A stretch of 64,000 nt of DNA from Gemmatirosa kalamazoonensis (GCF_000522985.1 NZ_CP007128.1:3766220-3830219); one strand, 5' to 3'. Positions 1-9,316 are shown, numbered from the stretch's first letter. Numbers and translations are program-made. The notes: generated by a model not told the origin, from the sequence alone.

Positions 1-64
1 CGAAGAACACGAAATCGTTCCCCGAGCCGCACATCTTGTAGAACTCCCGCCCACGCTCGGCCAC
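1..64 (-). CDS. dapF: Diaminopimelate epimerase, N-terminal fragment (cut by window edge)
   Basis: Only the first 21 codons are in the window. They read from a GTG at 64-62 and include KMCGSGNDFVFF, the conserved opening of DapF (family pattern KMxGSGNDF), which interconverts LL- and meso-diaminopimelate for peptidoglycan and lysine. A GGAG lies 7 nt before the GTG and supports this start; the frame stays open further upstream, so an earlier start is possible. The gene follows the Dpm1-like gene by 37 nt on the same strand and looks like the tail of the envelope operon. The N-terminal motif is distinctive, but the catalytic cysteines are outside the window. Confidence 0.8.
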   Translation of the reverse strand, partial: MAERGREFYKMCGSGNDFVFF

Positions 65-101
65 GGCCAGGCTCCGTTCGGGTATACGCCGTAAACTGTC
101 C

Positions 102-890
102 TCAGACCTTCCCGGTCATCGCCCACCAGCGCAGGCGCCAGACCATCCAGATCGCCTCCCGCACGATGTGGCCGGACATCTTGCTCTCCCCCTCCGACCG
201 GTCGGCAAACACGATCGGGATCTCGACGATGCGGAAGCCGCGCTTCCAGGCCCGGAAGCTCATCTCGATCTGGAACGCGTAGCCGTTCGACCGCACGGCG
301 TCGAGGTCGATCGCCGCCAGCACCTCGCGGCGGAAGCACTTGAACCCGCCCGTGGAGTCGAAGAGCTGCAGCCCCGTCACGATCCGGGCGTAGATGTTCG
401 CCGAGTAGCTCAGGATCAGGCGAGAGATCGGCCAGTTCACGACCGTCACCTTGCCGAACCGGTAGCGGGAGCCGAGCACCAGGTCGGCCGACTCGATCGC
501 CTCGAGGAACTTCGGGAGGTGGGCGGGATCGTGCGAGAAGTCGGCGTCCATCTCGAACACGAACGCGAACCGGGCCCGCTCGAGCGCCCAGCGGAAGCCC
601 GCCAGATAGGCGGTCCCGAGCCCCATCTTTCTGGGCCGGTGCAGCGCGTGGACCCGCGGGTTCGCCGCGGCGATGTCGTCGACGATCTGCCCGGTGCCGT
701 CGGGCGACCCGTCGTCGACGACGAGCACCTCGAACTGCTCGCCCTGGGCGAGGACGAGGTCGATCAAGCGCGCGATGTTCTCGCGCTCGTTGTACGTCGG
801 GACGATGACGATCGCCTTGCCGGTCGTGCCGGCGGCCGCGTCTCCCGCCGCCCGTGATTCGGTCGCCAAGCGGAATGCCTCGTCAGCCAC
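102..890 (-). CDS. Dpm1-like polyprenol-phosphate glycosyltransferase (GT2)
   Basis: This 262-residue protein is a soluble GT2 enzyme of the dolichol/polyprenol monophosphate mannose synthase type, which moves a sugar from a nucleotide donor to a polyprenyl phosphate at the inner face of the membrane. Visible motifs are VPTYNERENI (about 31-40), VVDDGSPDGTG, the metal-binding EMDADFSHDP (DxD), GSRY and the C-terminal SEGESKMS. Unlike the GT2 protein at 5550-6581 it has no C-terminal membrane helices, so it resembles the single-domain Dpm1 class. Its start overlaps the preceding YfhO-like gene by 8 nt. The lipid-linked sugar would suit the multi-spanning glycosyl-transfer-type proteins next to it. 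The sugar cannot be read from sequence. Confidence 0.88.
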   Translation of the reverse strand: MADEAFRLATESRAAGDAAAGTTGKAIVIVPTYNERENIARLIDLVLAQGEQFEVLVVDDGSPDGTGQIVDDIAAANPRVHALHRPRKMGLGTAYLAGFRWALERARFAFVFEMDADFSHDPAHLPKFLEAIESADLVLGSRYRFGKVTVVNWPISRLILSYSANIYARIVTGLQLFDSTGGFKCFRREVLAAIDLDAVRSNGYAFQIEMSFRAWKRGFRIVEIPIVFADRSEGESKMSGHIVREAIWMVWRLRWWAMTGKV

Positions 891-3399
891 GCACCCGACG
901 GCGATCGACCGCCAGACCGGCGAGGGTAAGCAGCCCCGCGACCGCCAGCGCGACGAGCGTGATCGTCTTTCCAGTGTGGTAGACCGGACTGTCGAACGTC
1001 AGCTCGATCTGGCGACTCCCGGTCGGGAGCGGCACGCCGATGAGACTGTAGTCGGCGCGCGCGATGGACGCGTCACGGCCGTCGACGCGCGCCCGCCAGC
1101 CCGGGTAGTAGTTCTCCGACACGACGAGCGACGCGCCGGCCGGCGCCGGGCGATCGAGCTCCAGGCTGATGTGGCCGGGGTCCCAGCGCCTGAACAGCAC
1201 CTTCAGGTCGAGAGCCGCAGGTAGTTGCTGCGGCACGGGTTGCGTGGCCACGGTTGACGCCGAATCGAACAGCGCGACGCGAGCCGCGTCGAACCGTGGG
1301 TCGAGCACCGTGGCGAGGGTGCTGGCGTCCGAGGCCTTCACGCCGAGCGGCGTGACCCAGGCCGCGGGATTGCTCCCCGGCAGGCGGTACAGGAACACCG
1401 TCGATCCGGCCGCGTCCTTCACCGGACCGAGTACCTTGGTCGCGCCCTCGAGCGGCAGCTCGGCCAGGTTCGTGAGCACGAACTGCAGGTTCGTCAGCCG
1501 CCAGAACGCGGGATTCACGATCTGCGGCTGCCCGGTATCGGCGCCGTAGAGCTGCTGATACCGACCGAGCTCGTTGCCGTGGTAGCCCTCGACCTGCCGG
1601 ACGCGGTGCACCATCAGACCGTCGCCGCTGAGGTCGGGGTCGTGCGGCGCGACGGGCAGCCCGTCCTGAAGCGCCAGCGTCGCCACGCGGCCGGGCTCCG
1701 CGAGGTGGCTCAGGTACTCGATCGCGGGATTCGTGGCGTAGAGCTGCGCCGCGGGCGCCGAGAACCGCCAGTAGAGCCGCTCGATCGACCACAGGTCGAG
1801 TGCCACGATGGCAGCGAGCGCCCATCCGGCGACGCTCGCCCGGATCGCGCCCCGCGCGACGCCGAGCAGGACGCCGACCGTGGCGGCGACCGCGAGGAAC
1901 GACCGCCAGCCGCCGAGCATGACGGCGCCCCGGTTCGCCTCCGCGTTCGGCGCGAGTCGCGGATCGGCCACCGAGGCCGCGAGGTTCGTGAGCGCGCCGC
2001 TCGTCGCGAGGAACGCGATCACGAGCCCGGCGACGACCCAGCCGATGGCGTACTTGGTGCCGGCGCGCCCCTCGAGCGCGCGCTCGGTGCCGATCGCGGC
2101 CAGCATGGCGGTCGCGAACTGCACGACGTAGAGCATGGTGCTCGGCGCCCGGAAGTACTTCGTGCCCGGGACGAGCGCGTAGACCAGATGATAGAACGGC
2201 GTGAAGCCCCCGAGCGCCCAGAGCACGGCGACGAGGAGCGTGATCCCCCAGAACAGCGTCAGGCGGCGCCGCGCGGCGCCCGCGCCGAACGCGAGCCCGG
2301 CGAGGACGAGCACCGCTGCGCCGATGTACTCGCTGTGGAAGTGGATGACGTTCCGACCCGTGTACCGCTCCAGGAGCCCCGAGAACTGCGGCAGATAGGT
2401 GTTGATCAGCTCCTCGGGCGGCATCGAGTACGAGATCGCGTGCTCCCACCCCTTCCCGCCCGCGCGCGGCGACCACGGGGCGTACTGGAAGACCGGCGCG
2501 AACTGGATCGCCCCGCCGAGCAGCCCGAGCACCACCGCGCCGAGCGCTCCGCCGAGTCGGATCACGGCGGACCGACGGTCGAGACGGGCGCCGGTCGCGT
2601 CGGCGCTGAACGCGAGGAAGACCGCCCACGCGCCGCAGACGAGCAGCAGGTATTGCAGGAGCTGCGGGTGCGGGGTGAGCACCGCCAGCGTCACCGTGAG
2701 CGCGAGCGCGCCGTAGGCCCAGAATCGCGCGTCGCGCACCGCCCGGTAGGTGAACAGCAGCACCAGCGGCAGTAGCGCGGCGATGTAGAGCTTTCCGTCG
2801 TGCCCCGGCGAGACCAGACCGGCGACGTTGCCGCCGACCATGTACGCGAGCCCGCCGACGAGCGCCGGGAAGAAGCTGAGCCCCACGCGGCGCAGGAAGC
2901 CGTACGTGAAGAGCCCCGCCAGGAAGACGTGGATGATGAACCCCCACGTCATCGCCGCGTCGGTGGGCATCAGCATCCGCAGCACGAACGTCGGATAGAA
3001 GATGTCCCCGTGCATCGCGGCGACGTATGGCATGCCGCCGAACAGGTATGGGTTCCAGAGCGGGAATCCCCCCGTCTGGCGCAGCCAGCTCGCCCCGAAC
3101 TCGCGGAACGCGTACCCGGCGATGTACTGGTCGCTCATCGGGTTCACGAGGAACCCGCCGCCGAGCGCCTGGTAGCCGAGGAGCAGCGTCGCGACCGCGT
3201 ACACGAGCGCCGCGATCCCGAGCGGGAACGGCGGCTCGGCCGCGGCCAGGCGCGCGTCGCCGATGCGGCCGCGGCTGCCCCGCTCGGCCGCGAGCCGTGC
3301 CGCCGCACGTCGGCCGGCGGAGGCGGTCGACTCCGCGGCCTCGGTCGGGTGCGACCCCGTCGTGCGGACGGCGACGGGGGAATCTTCGCGAGAGGACAT
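883..3399 (-). CDS. YfhO-family multi-spanning membrane protein
   Basis: This 838-residue protein has a polar N-terminal tail of about 55 residues, then many hydrophobic segments, then a soluble C-terminal domain and a last helix near the end. The segment after the first helix (DQYIAGYAFREFGA, then FPLWNPYLFGGMPY) and the C-terminal pattern YYPGWRARVDG...GVPLPTGSRQIEL are characteristic of YfhO/DUF6541-type proteins. These are thought to be GT-C-like enzymes that decorate envelope polymers with lipid-linked sugars. It lies between an LPG-synthase-like flippase relative and the Dpm1-like enzyme that could make its donor. Its ATG overlaps the previous stop by one base (TGATG). The substrate is unknown. 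Confidence 0.85.
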   Translation of the reverse strand: MSSREDSPVAVRTTGSHPTEAAESTASAGRRAAARLAAERGSRGRIGDARLAAAEPPFPLGIAALVYAVATLLLGYQALGGGFLVNPMSDQYIAGYAFREFGASWLRQTGGFPLWNPYLFGGMPYVAAMHGDIFYPTFVLRMLMPTDAAMTWGFIIHVFLAGLFTYGFLRRVGLSFFPALVGGLAYMVGGNVAGLVSPGHDGKLYIAALLPLVLLFTYRAVRDARFWAYGALALTVTLAVLTPHPQLLQYLLLVCGAWAVFLAFSADATGARLDRRSAVIRLGGALGAVVLGLLGGAIQFAPVFQYAPWSPRAGGKGWEHAISYSMPPEELINTYLPQFSGLLERYTGRNVIHFHSEYIGAAVLVLAGLAFGAGAARRRLTLFWGITLLVAVLWALGGFTPFYHLVYALVPGTKYFRAPSTMLYVVQFATAMLAAIGTERALEGRAGTKYAIGWVVAGLVIAFLATSGALTNLAASVADPRLAPNAEANRGAVMLGGWRSFLAVAATVGVLLGVARGAIRASVAGWALAAIVALDLWSIERLYWRFSAPAAQLYATNPAIEYLSHLAEPGRVATLALQDGLPVAPHDPDLSGDGLMVHRVRQVEGYHGNELGRYQQLYGADTGQPQIVNPAFWRLTNLQFVLTNLAELPLEGATKVLGPVKDAAGSTVFLYRLPGSNPAAWVTPLGVKASDASTLATVLDPRFDAARVALFDSASTVATQPVPQQLPAALDLKVLFRRWDPGHISLELDRPAPAGASLVVSENYYPGWRARVDGRDASIARADYSLIGVPLPTGSRQIELTFDSPVYHTGKTITLVALAVAGLLTLAGLAVDRRRVRG

Positions 3400-4355
3400 C
3401 AGGAGGTTGAGCGTGGGCGCGCCGGCGACTGCCGCGCGAGGAGAAACAGGGCGCCCGGGAGCGCCTCGAGGACCGTGAGCAGGAGTCGCGATGCCACCAC
3501 CACCACCGCGGCCTCTCCCGCCGTCACCAGCCGCGCGGCGGGAAGGCCCGCCATGAGCGCCGCCTCGCGGATGCCGATGCCGGCAGGGACCGGGACGAAC
3601 AGGAAGCCGGCGAGATAAGCAGCCGTGAAAACTGCCAGGTATGCCAGCAAGTTGCTACCCGACCCGGGAAAGAACGCCAGCGTGAGCCACCGCAGGGCGA
3701 GACCGTACAGAAACCATGCGGCGACGTTCGCCGTCACCGCCACGGCGAGCACCCGCAGCGGAAGCGGCGGCAGCTCGACCGGACGACGGAGCAGCCGCGA
3801 CGCGACCCGCACGAGCGGCGCGATCGACAGCGGCAGGAGGATGAGCGCGAGCCCGCCGGCGACCGCGAGCGCGGGGCCCGCCGCGGGCGGCAACCGTGGC
3901 GCGAGCGCGCCGAGCAGCCCCGCGCCGGTGACCACGACGACGACGAAGCCGGTGCCGAGGTTGAGCACCGTTCCGATGAGTGCCGACCCCGCGGCGACCA
4001 CCGGCGAGACCCCGGCGCGGCTCGCGAGCACGCCCATGGTGCCGGTGGTGAACAGCGGCGACGCGGGCAGGAACCGCGCGAGGTTCGACAGGCACCAGAT
4101 GCGGGCGGCCGTCCAGTACGGAAGACGTGCGTCCCACGCCGAGACGATCACGCGCCAGGCGTGGATCTGGACGGCGTAGAGCGCGAGCACGGCGGCCGCG
4201 GAGCCGAGCAGCGGCATCCACGAGGGCCGCATCGCGCCGGCGGCACCGCGAAACTCGCCCCAGTGCCCCGCGATCTCGCGCCCGGCGAGCCACAGCGCCG
4301 CGCCGACCAGCGCGACCTGTAGGACGCGCAGCAGACCGCGCCGCGCCCCGCTCAC
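3399..4355 (-). CDS. Lysylphosphatidylglycerol synthase TM-region / UPF0104 family protein
   Basis: The protein has 318 residues with about eight hydrophobic segments and the UPF0104/AglD-like arrangement: an early amphipathic region with WRVIVSAW, then LSNLARFLPAS, a long Gly/Ala/Val helix stretch, and the C-terminal FVPVPAGIGIREAALM block typical of the family. Members form the integral-membrane domain of MprF or stand alone beside glycosyltransferases, where they are linked to lipid flipping or lipid-linked sugar use. The catalytic aminoacyltransferase domain of MprF is absent, so lysyl-PG synthesis is not indicated. It overlaps the upstream GT4 gene by ATGA and the downstream gene by one base. 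Family is clear, exact job is not. Confidence 0.82.
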   Translation of the reverse strand: MSGARRGLLRVLQVALVGAALWLAGREIAGHWGEFRGAAGAMRPSWMPLLGSAAAVLALYAVQIHAWRVIVSAWDARLPYWTAARIWCLSNLARFLPASPLFTTGTMGVLASRAGVSPVVAAGSALIGTVLNLGTGFVVVVVTGAGLLGALAPRLPPAAGPALAVAGGLALILLPLSIAPLVRVASRLLRRPVELPPLPLRVLAVAVTANVAAWFLYGLALRWLTLAFFPGSGSNLLAYLAVFTAAYLAGFLFVPVPAGIGIREAALMAGLPAARLVTAGEAAVVVVASRLLLTVLEALPGALFLLARQSPARPRSTS

Positions 4356-5527
4356 GACGCGGCCCGCCGCGACGCCACGGCGCGCTCGTAGACCTCACGG
4401 TACCGGCGCGCCACCGACTCCGCGCCGAACGCCGCGAGCGCGTCGGGCCGACCACGGGTGCCTAACGCCCGAGCCAGCGGGGCGTCGCCGGCGACGCGGT
4501 CCATCGCCGCGGCGAGCGCGTCGAGGTCGCCGGGCTCCACGAGCAGCCCTGTCTCGCCGTCACGCACGACGTCGGTCAGTCCGCCGGACGCGTACGCGAT
4601 GACGGGCGTCTCGCAGAGCATGGCCTCGACGCCGACGAGACCGAGTCCCTCTCCGCGCGACGGGATCACCAGTGCCCGCGCACGCGCGTAGTAGCGCGGC
4701 AGTTCGTCGGGCTTCACCGTCGGCACCCAGCGCATGCGCGACGCCACCCCGAGCGACTCGGCGAGCGCGCGCAGCATGTCGCGCTCCGGCCCGTCGCCGA
4801 TGATCGTCACGGTCTCCTCGACGCGCTGCCGGGCGATCGCGCGCACGAGATCCGCGACGCCCTTCTGCGCGTTCAGCCGACCGACGAACAGAAGCCCTTC
4901 GCGAGGGACGGACGGATCGGGCGGCGAGAACCGCTCCGCCGCGACGGGCATCGGGATCACCTCGGCGTCGGGGATCGGCGCGATCGCGCGCGCCTCGTCG
5001 CGCAGCCAGCGCGAGACGAACGTCCACACCGCCGCGCGGCGCGCGACGCGCGCGACGAGCGGGCGCGCGGGGCGCGTGGATCGGGCGAGCCGCACGTCCG
5101 AGCCGTGGCTGGTGACGACGAGCGGCAGGCCGCCGAGCGCACCGGGCATCGTCGCGGAGAGCCCCGACGGGAACCACCAGTGCGCGTGGACGACGTCCGC
5201 GCGCTCGCGTCGCGATTCGCGTCGCGTGGTGCGCGCGGCGGCGAGCAGCATCCCCACGAGCGCGCCGCGGGCGCCCCACGATGCACCGACGTCGGCGGCC
5301 ATGTTGCCGGTATACGCGAGCGTCTCGAACGTGCGCGGCGCGTAGCGGTAGCGCACGACCTCCACGCCGTCGACGACGTCGCGCGCCGCGAGCCCCTCGG
5401 CGCCCGGTGCGAGCACGCGCACGTGGACGTCCTGATCGCGCAGCGCGTGCGCGAGCCGCAGCAGGAACGAGCCGGCGACGTCGCCCGGGTGACGCGGGAA
5501 GTTGTGCGTGAGGAAGAGGACGCGCAC
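4352..5527 (-). CDS. GT4-family glycosyltransferase
   Basis: This 391-residue retaining GT-B glycosyltransferase starts with the Rossmann segment MRVLFLTHNFPRHPGD and has the acceptor-side motif VVHAHWWFPSGL. In the C-terminal half it has LLFVGRLNAQKGV, a GDGPERDML phosphate loop and the EX7E motif (EGLGLVGVE), followed by ETPVIAYASGGLTDVV. It would add a sugar to an envelope glycan or glycolipid; donor and acceptor cannot be told. The ATG is 22 nt after the GT2 stop, and its stop overlaps the next ATG. It contains one of the window's recurring GCCTAACG octamers, read here as a rare TTA leucine codon (near 4460). Confidence 0.9.
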   Translation of the reverse strand: MRVLFLTHNFPRHPGDVAGSFLLRLAHALRDQDVHVRVLAPGAEGLAARDVVDGVEVVRYRYAPRTFETLAYTGNMAADVGASWGARGALVGMLLAAARTTRRESRRERADVVHAHWWFPSGLSATMPGALGGLPLVVTSHGSDVRLARSTRPARPLVARVARRAAVWTFVSRWLRDEARAIAPIPDAEVIPMPVAAERFSPPDPSVPREGLLFVGRLNAQKGVADLVRAIARQRVEETVTIIGDGPERDMLRALAESLGVASRMRWVPTVKPDELPRYYARARALVIPSRGEGLGLVGVEAMLCETPVIAYASGGLTDVVRDGETGLLVEPGDLDALAAAMDRVAGDAPLARALGTRGRPDALAAFGAESVARRYREVYERAVASRRAAS

Positions 5528-5549
5528 GGACGTGCGGCCTAACGCGTCG

Positions 5550-6581
5550 TCAGCGCGGATCGCGCGGCTGGCGCCCGTCCCGGCGGTCGCGCGCTTCGTC
5601 GAGCTCGCGCCGCAGCTCCGCGATCTCGGCGCGCTGACCGGCGATCATCTCGCCGAGCAGACCCGTCGTGAAGAACAGACCGCCGAGGATCACCGACGTC
5701 TGGATCACCGTCCATACCCACCGCTGCCCCTGCCCGGTGACGAGCAGCCGAAGCAGCGCGCCGACGCCGGCGAGAGAGCCGAGCACGAACAGCGCGAAGC
5801 CGAGCATGCCGAACAGCAGCAGCGGCTTGCGGCCGAAGCGCAGCTCGAACCACACCGCGAGCATGTCGAGCACGCCCACCGGAATGCGTCCGATGCCGAA
5901 CTTCGAGCGGCCCGCGTGACGCGGGTACAGCGGCACCGGCACCTCGGACACCGTGTAGCCCTGCGACGCCGCGAGCACGATCATGTAGCGGTGCCAGTCC
6001 GGGCGAAGCGGCAGCCCGGCCATGATCTCGCGGCGGTATGCCTTCACGCTGTTCAGGTCGCGCACCGGCACGTCGAACAGCGACCGACTCAGCCCGTTGT
6101 AGATCCGCGAGACGAACGCTTTCTCGTAGTGCCCCTGCTTGTAGCCGGTGACCATGTCGCTCTCGCCGGCGAGGATCGGCGTCACGAGACGCGGGATGTC
6201 CTCGGGCTTGAACTGCAGGTCGGCCGGATAGAACACCAGCACGTCGCCGCGCGCGTGCTGGAAGCCGGTGCGCAGCGCGTCGGCGATGCCGCGCCGCGTG
6301 CGATGGCGTGCGACGCGCAGAAAGGGATAGCGCGCGCGCAGCCTGTCCAACACGGCCCACGAATCGTCGCGCGACCCATCGTCGACGACGACGACCTCGA
6401 AGCGGATGTCGGGGTGGCGGCCGAACGTCTCCTCCGCCTGCTCCATGAACAGCGGGAGATTCTCCGACTCGTCCTTCGCGGGCACCAGTACGCTGACGTC
6501 GACCCGGTCTGGGACGGGGTCGACGTCGGAGGCGTAGGGGGGACTCACGGTCGGGCGGGACGGGTCGACCACCGCCGTCAT
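5550..6581 (-). CDS. GT2 glycosyltransferase with two C-terminal membrane helices (ArnC/GtrB-like)
   Basis: The 343-residue protein has a GT2 catalytic domain (VSVLVPAKDESENLP near 30-44; VVVDDGSRDDSW) followed by two hydrophobic helices (about 255-275 and 290-310) and a charged coiled tail. This is the build of undecaprenyl-phosphate sugar transferases such as ArnC, GtrB and PglC-like Dpm enzymes. The usual DADLQ is YPADLQ here, so the first Asp of the DxD is replaced; the second Asp and Gln remain. The ATG at 6581 overlaps the rpoN stop as ATGA, which fixes the start. Like the Dpm1-like gene at the operon end it would charge a lipid carrier, so the operon has two such enzymes. Confidence 0.88.
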   Translation of the reverse strand: MTAVVDPSRPTVSPPYASDVDPVPDRVDVSVLVPAKDESENLPLFMEQAEETFGRHPDIRFEVVVVDDGSRDDSWAVLDRLRARYPFLRVARHRTRRGIADALRTGFQHARGDVLVFYPADLQFKPEDIPRLVTPILAGESDMVTGYKQGHYEKAFVSRIYNGLSRSLFDVPVRDLNSVKAYRREIMAGLPLRPDWHRYMIVLAASQGYTVSEVPVPLYPRHAGRSKFGIGRIPVGVLDMLAVWFELRFGRKPLLLFGMLGFALFVLGSLAGVGALLRLLVTGQGQRWVWTVIQTSVILGGLFFTTGLLGEMIAGQRAEIAELRRELDEARDRRDGRQPRDPR

Positions 6582-8050
6582 ACCCGCTTGCGCATGCGGG
6601 CGGAGAGGACTCCCAGCTGGTCGCGGTACTTCGCGACGGTGCGCCGCGCGATGTTCACCCCGTTCTGCTTCAGGATGTTGACGATCGCCTGGTCGGTGAG
6701 CGGATGCTTGGGATCCTCGTTCTGGACCAGCTTCTGGATCTGGTCCTTGATGCCGCGCGCCGAGACGTCCTCGCCGTCGGTCGTGGAGAGACCGGACGAG
6801 AAGAAGAACTTGAGCGGGAGCACGCCGCGCGGCGTCTGCACGAACTTCTCGTTCGTCACCCGGCTCACCGTGCTCTCGTGCATGTTGATGACTTCCGCGA
6901 CCTCGCGCAGTGTGAGCGGCTTGAGGTACTGCACGCCCTTCTCGAAGAAGTCGCGCTGCCGGTCGACGATGTAGTTCATGACCTTCAGCATCGTCTGCCG
7001 GCGCTGCTCGATCGCCTGGATCATCCAGTTCGCGGAGTTGAGCTTGTTGGAGATGAACTCCTTGCTCTCTCCCTCGAACTTCTTCTTGTCGCGCGCGATC
7101 TCCTGATACGCCTTCGACAGCTTGAGGCGCGGCAGGTTCGCATCGTTCAGGAAGACGTGATACTTGCCGTCGATCTTCTCGACGATGAGATCGGGGATGA
7201 TGTAGTTGTCGCCCGCGGAGCTGTAGAGAAGGCCCGGCTTCGGGTCGAGCTTCGCGATCTCGTCGGCCGCGCGCTGCACGTCGGCGGGGCTGATGCCGAA
7301 GCGCTTGGAGATCTCGCTCCACCGGTGCGCGATGAGCTCCTCGAAGCAGTCGCGCACGAGCCGATACGGCACGCTGTGCTCGAGTCCCGCGTCCTTGAGC
7401 TGCAGCATGAGGCACTCGCGCAGGTCGCGCGCGCCGACGCCCGCGGGGTCGAGGCTCTGCACGACGCGGAGCATCTCCTCCGCTTCCTGCGGCGCGTAGT
7501 ACGGCGCCTCGTCGGGGTCGCGGTCCATCTCCTCCGCCGTCTGGCGGATGACGTCGTTGATCCCGGCGAGGATGTCCTCGAGCGAGCAGTCGAGGTACCC
7601 GTCCTCGTTGATGTTGCCGAGGAACTCGTCGGCGAGCATGAGCTGCCGCGGGTTCAGGTCGAGCAGCTGGATCTGATCGCGCAGGTGGTCGCCGAGGTCG
7701 CGCTCGGCGACGGTGACCGGCTCGTAGTACTCCTTCTCCTCGTGCTCCTCGCGCCGGCCACCGGCGTCGAAGCCATCGAGCAGGATGTTCTCCCAGTCGA
7801 TCTCGTTCTCGTCCTCCTCCTTCTTCTCCTTCTGCTCCTCCGCCGAGGTCTCCGTGGTCTCGGCGCCCTCTTCCTCCTCGTCCTCGTCCGGCTCGACCAT
7901 GTCGAGGAACGGATTGTTGAGGAGCTCCTGCTTGAGGTGCTGCTGGAGGTCGAGCAGGGGCATGTAGAGCAGATCCATCGCCTGATAGAGGCGTGGATTG
8001 ATCTTGAGCTCCTGCTTGAGCTGCGTGCTCTGATTGAGACCGGCCTTCAT
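6578..8050 (-). CDS. rpoN: RNA polymerase sigma-54 factor
   Basis: The 490-residue protein has all three sigma-54 regions. A Gln/Leu-rich region I (LKQELKINPRLYQAMDLL...LLNNPFL, 1-48) is followed by an acidic region II (Glu/Asp runs at about 54-85). The core-binding and DNA-binding domains include a helix-turn-helix (LTLREVAEVINMHESTVSRV), and the RpoN box ARRTVAKYRD is at 468-477 near the C terminus. It directs RNA polymerase to -24/-12 promoters and needs an AAA+ activator; none is in the window. It lies 6 nt after lptB and overlaps the GT2 start. A position beside lptB is also seen in Proteobacteria, so the linkage is an old one. Confidence 0.97.
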   Translation of the reverse strand: MKAGLNQSTQLKQELKINPRLYQAMDLLYMPLLDLQQHLKQELLNNPFLDMVEPDEDEEEEGAETTETSAEEQKEKKEEDENEIDWENILLDGFDAGGRREEHEEKEYYEPVTVAERDLGDHLRDQIQLLDLNPRQLMLADEFLGNINEDGYLDCSLEDILAGINDVIRQTAEEMDRDPDEAPYYAPQEAEEMLRVVQSLDPAGVGARDLRECLMLQLKDAGLEHSVPYRLVRDCFEELIAHRWSEISKRFGISPADVQRAADEIAKLDPKPGLLYSSAGDNYIIPDLIVEKIDGKYHVFLNDANLPRLKLSKAYQEIARDKKKFEGESKEFISNKLNSANWMIQAIEQRRQTMLKVMNYIVDRQRDFFEKGVQYLKPLTLREVAEVINMHESTVSRVTNEKFVQTPRGVLPLKFFFSSGLSTTDGEDVSARGIKDQIQKLVQNEDPKHPLTDQAIVNILKQNGVNIARRTVAKYRDQLGVLSARMRKRV

Positions 8051-8056
8051 CGCACC

Positions 8057-9316
8057 TTATCCCTGCTGTCGTTCGTTCGACGCGAACCGCTCTCGCAGCC
8101 GCGCCGTGAGGGTCGGACCGAGGTAGATCTCGGCCACCGTGTCGTCGTACACGAGATCGCGCACGGGGCCGCTCACCTTCACCTGGCCGTCGAACATAAT
8201 GTACGCGCGGTCCACGATGTCGAGCGTCTGCTCGACGTTGTGGTCGCTGATCAGGACGCCGATGTTGCGGTGCCGCAGGTCGGCCACGATGGTCTGGATG
8301 TCGTGCACCGCGATGGGATCGACGCCGGCGAACGGCTCGTCCAGCATCATGAACTTCGGCCGCGTCACCAGCGCCCGCGTGATCTCCAGCCGCCGCCGCT
8401 CGCCGCCAGAGAGCTGGTAGGCCTTGCTGTCCCGCAGATGCTTGATCTTCAGCTCGTCGAGCAGCGCCTCGAGCCGCTCCTCGCGCTCGCGTCGTGAGAT
8501 CGGCAGCGTCTCGAGGATCGCGAGGATGTTGTCCTCGACCGACAGCTTGCGGAAGATCGACGGCTCCTGTGAAAGGTACCCGACGCCGCGGCGCGCGCGC
8601 CGGTACATCGGCATGGAGGTGACGTCCTCGCCGTCCAACAGGATGCGCCCCGCGTTCGGCGCGATCAGCCCGACGATCATGTAGAAGGTCGTCGTCTTCC
8701 CGGCGCCATTCGGGCCCAGCAGTCCGACGATCTCCCCCTGTTGCAATCGGAGGGCCACGTCCTCGACGACGTGACGCCGCCGATAGATCTTCACGAGCCC
8801 CTGCGCCTCCAGCACGCTCCCGTGCGGGCCGGTGCCGTTGCCGCGATGCGGCTCGGCGGGCGTCGGGCGCGCCGCGTGATGCTCGCCCGTCTGGCGCAGC
8901 GACGCCGCGACGTCGCCGCGCACGGGCCGCACGTCGCGCCAGAGGCCCTCGGTGACGCGCACGCCCTCGACGGTGCCGACGTCGTTCGTCGAGAGCGTCA
9001 CGATCCCGAGGCCCGCGAGGCGCGGCAGCACCGACGTCGCGAGGTGATGGCGCACCTCGTCGAGGCTGAGGCGCCCGGCCTCGTGCTCCGCGTCGCGCCC
9101 CTCGTGGCGGAGCGCGGCGAGGTGGTCGTCGCGATAGCGGCGCGCGACCTCGTCGAGCGGCGCGATCCCCTCGTCGTCGGCCGACGATAGGATGGCGTGC
9201 AGGGCGAGCGCCGCGGAGCGGTCGCTCTCCGCCACCGATGCGAGCAGCTCGCGGACGCGCGCGGGCACGTCGCCCGGCAGCTCGCCGCCCGGTGGTCCTT
9301 CGACCCCGCTCACCAT
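8057..9316 (-). CDS. lptB: LPS export ABC ATPase LptB with an N-terminal extra domain
   Basis: The C-terminal ~250 residues are LptB, the cytoplasmic ATPase that powers lipopolysaccharide extraction: Walker A GPNGAGKT (201-208), the QEPSIFRKLSV Q-loop, the signature LSGGERRRLE, Walker B FMMLDEPFAGVD and the switch His in SDHNVEQTL. The frame continues upstream to an ATG at 9316 that overlaps the lptA stop, giving about 167 extra residues. These look helical and end in RHHLATSVLPRLAGLGIV, a pattern like a winged-helix domain, then a Pro/His/Gly linker. A GTG at 8815 would give a normal-length LptB, but it would leave 500 nt without a gene in a tightly overlapping operon. I favour the fusion; the function of the extra domain is unknown. 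Confidence 0.9.
   Translation of the reverse strand: MVSGVEGPPGGELPGDVPARVRELLASVAESDRSAALALHAILSSADDEGIAPLDEVARRYRDDHLAALRHEGRDAEHEAGRLSLDEVRHHLATSVLPRLAGLGIVTLSTNDVGTVEGVRVTEGLWRDVRPVRGDVAASLRQTGEHHAARPTPAEPHRGNGTGPHGSVLEAQGLVKIYRRRHVVEDVALRLQQGEIVGLLGPNGAGKTTTFYMIVGLIAPNAGRILLDGEDVTSMPMYRRARRGVGYLSQEPSIFRKLSVEDNILAILETLPISRREREERLEALLDELKIKHLRDSKAYQLSGGERRRLEITRALVTRPKFMMLDEPFAGVDPIAVHDIQTIVADLRHRNIGVLISDHNVEQTLDIVDRAYIMFDGQVKVSGPVRDLVYDDTVAEIYLGPTLTARLRERFASNERQQG

Noticed and set aside
6704-8497. A 597-codon plus-strand frame with long Leu/Val stretches opposite rpoN and lptB
   Set aside because: The Leu runs are the complement of the Glu-rich region of sigma-54; not a membrane protein.
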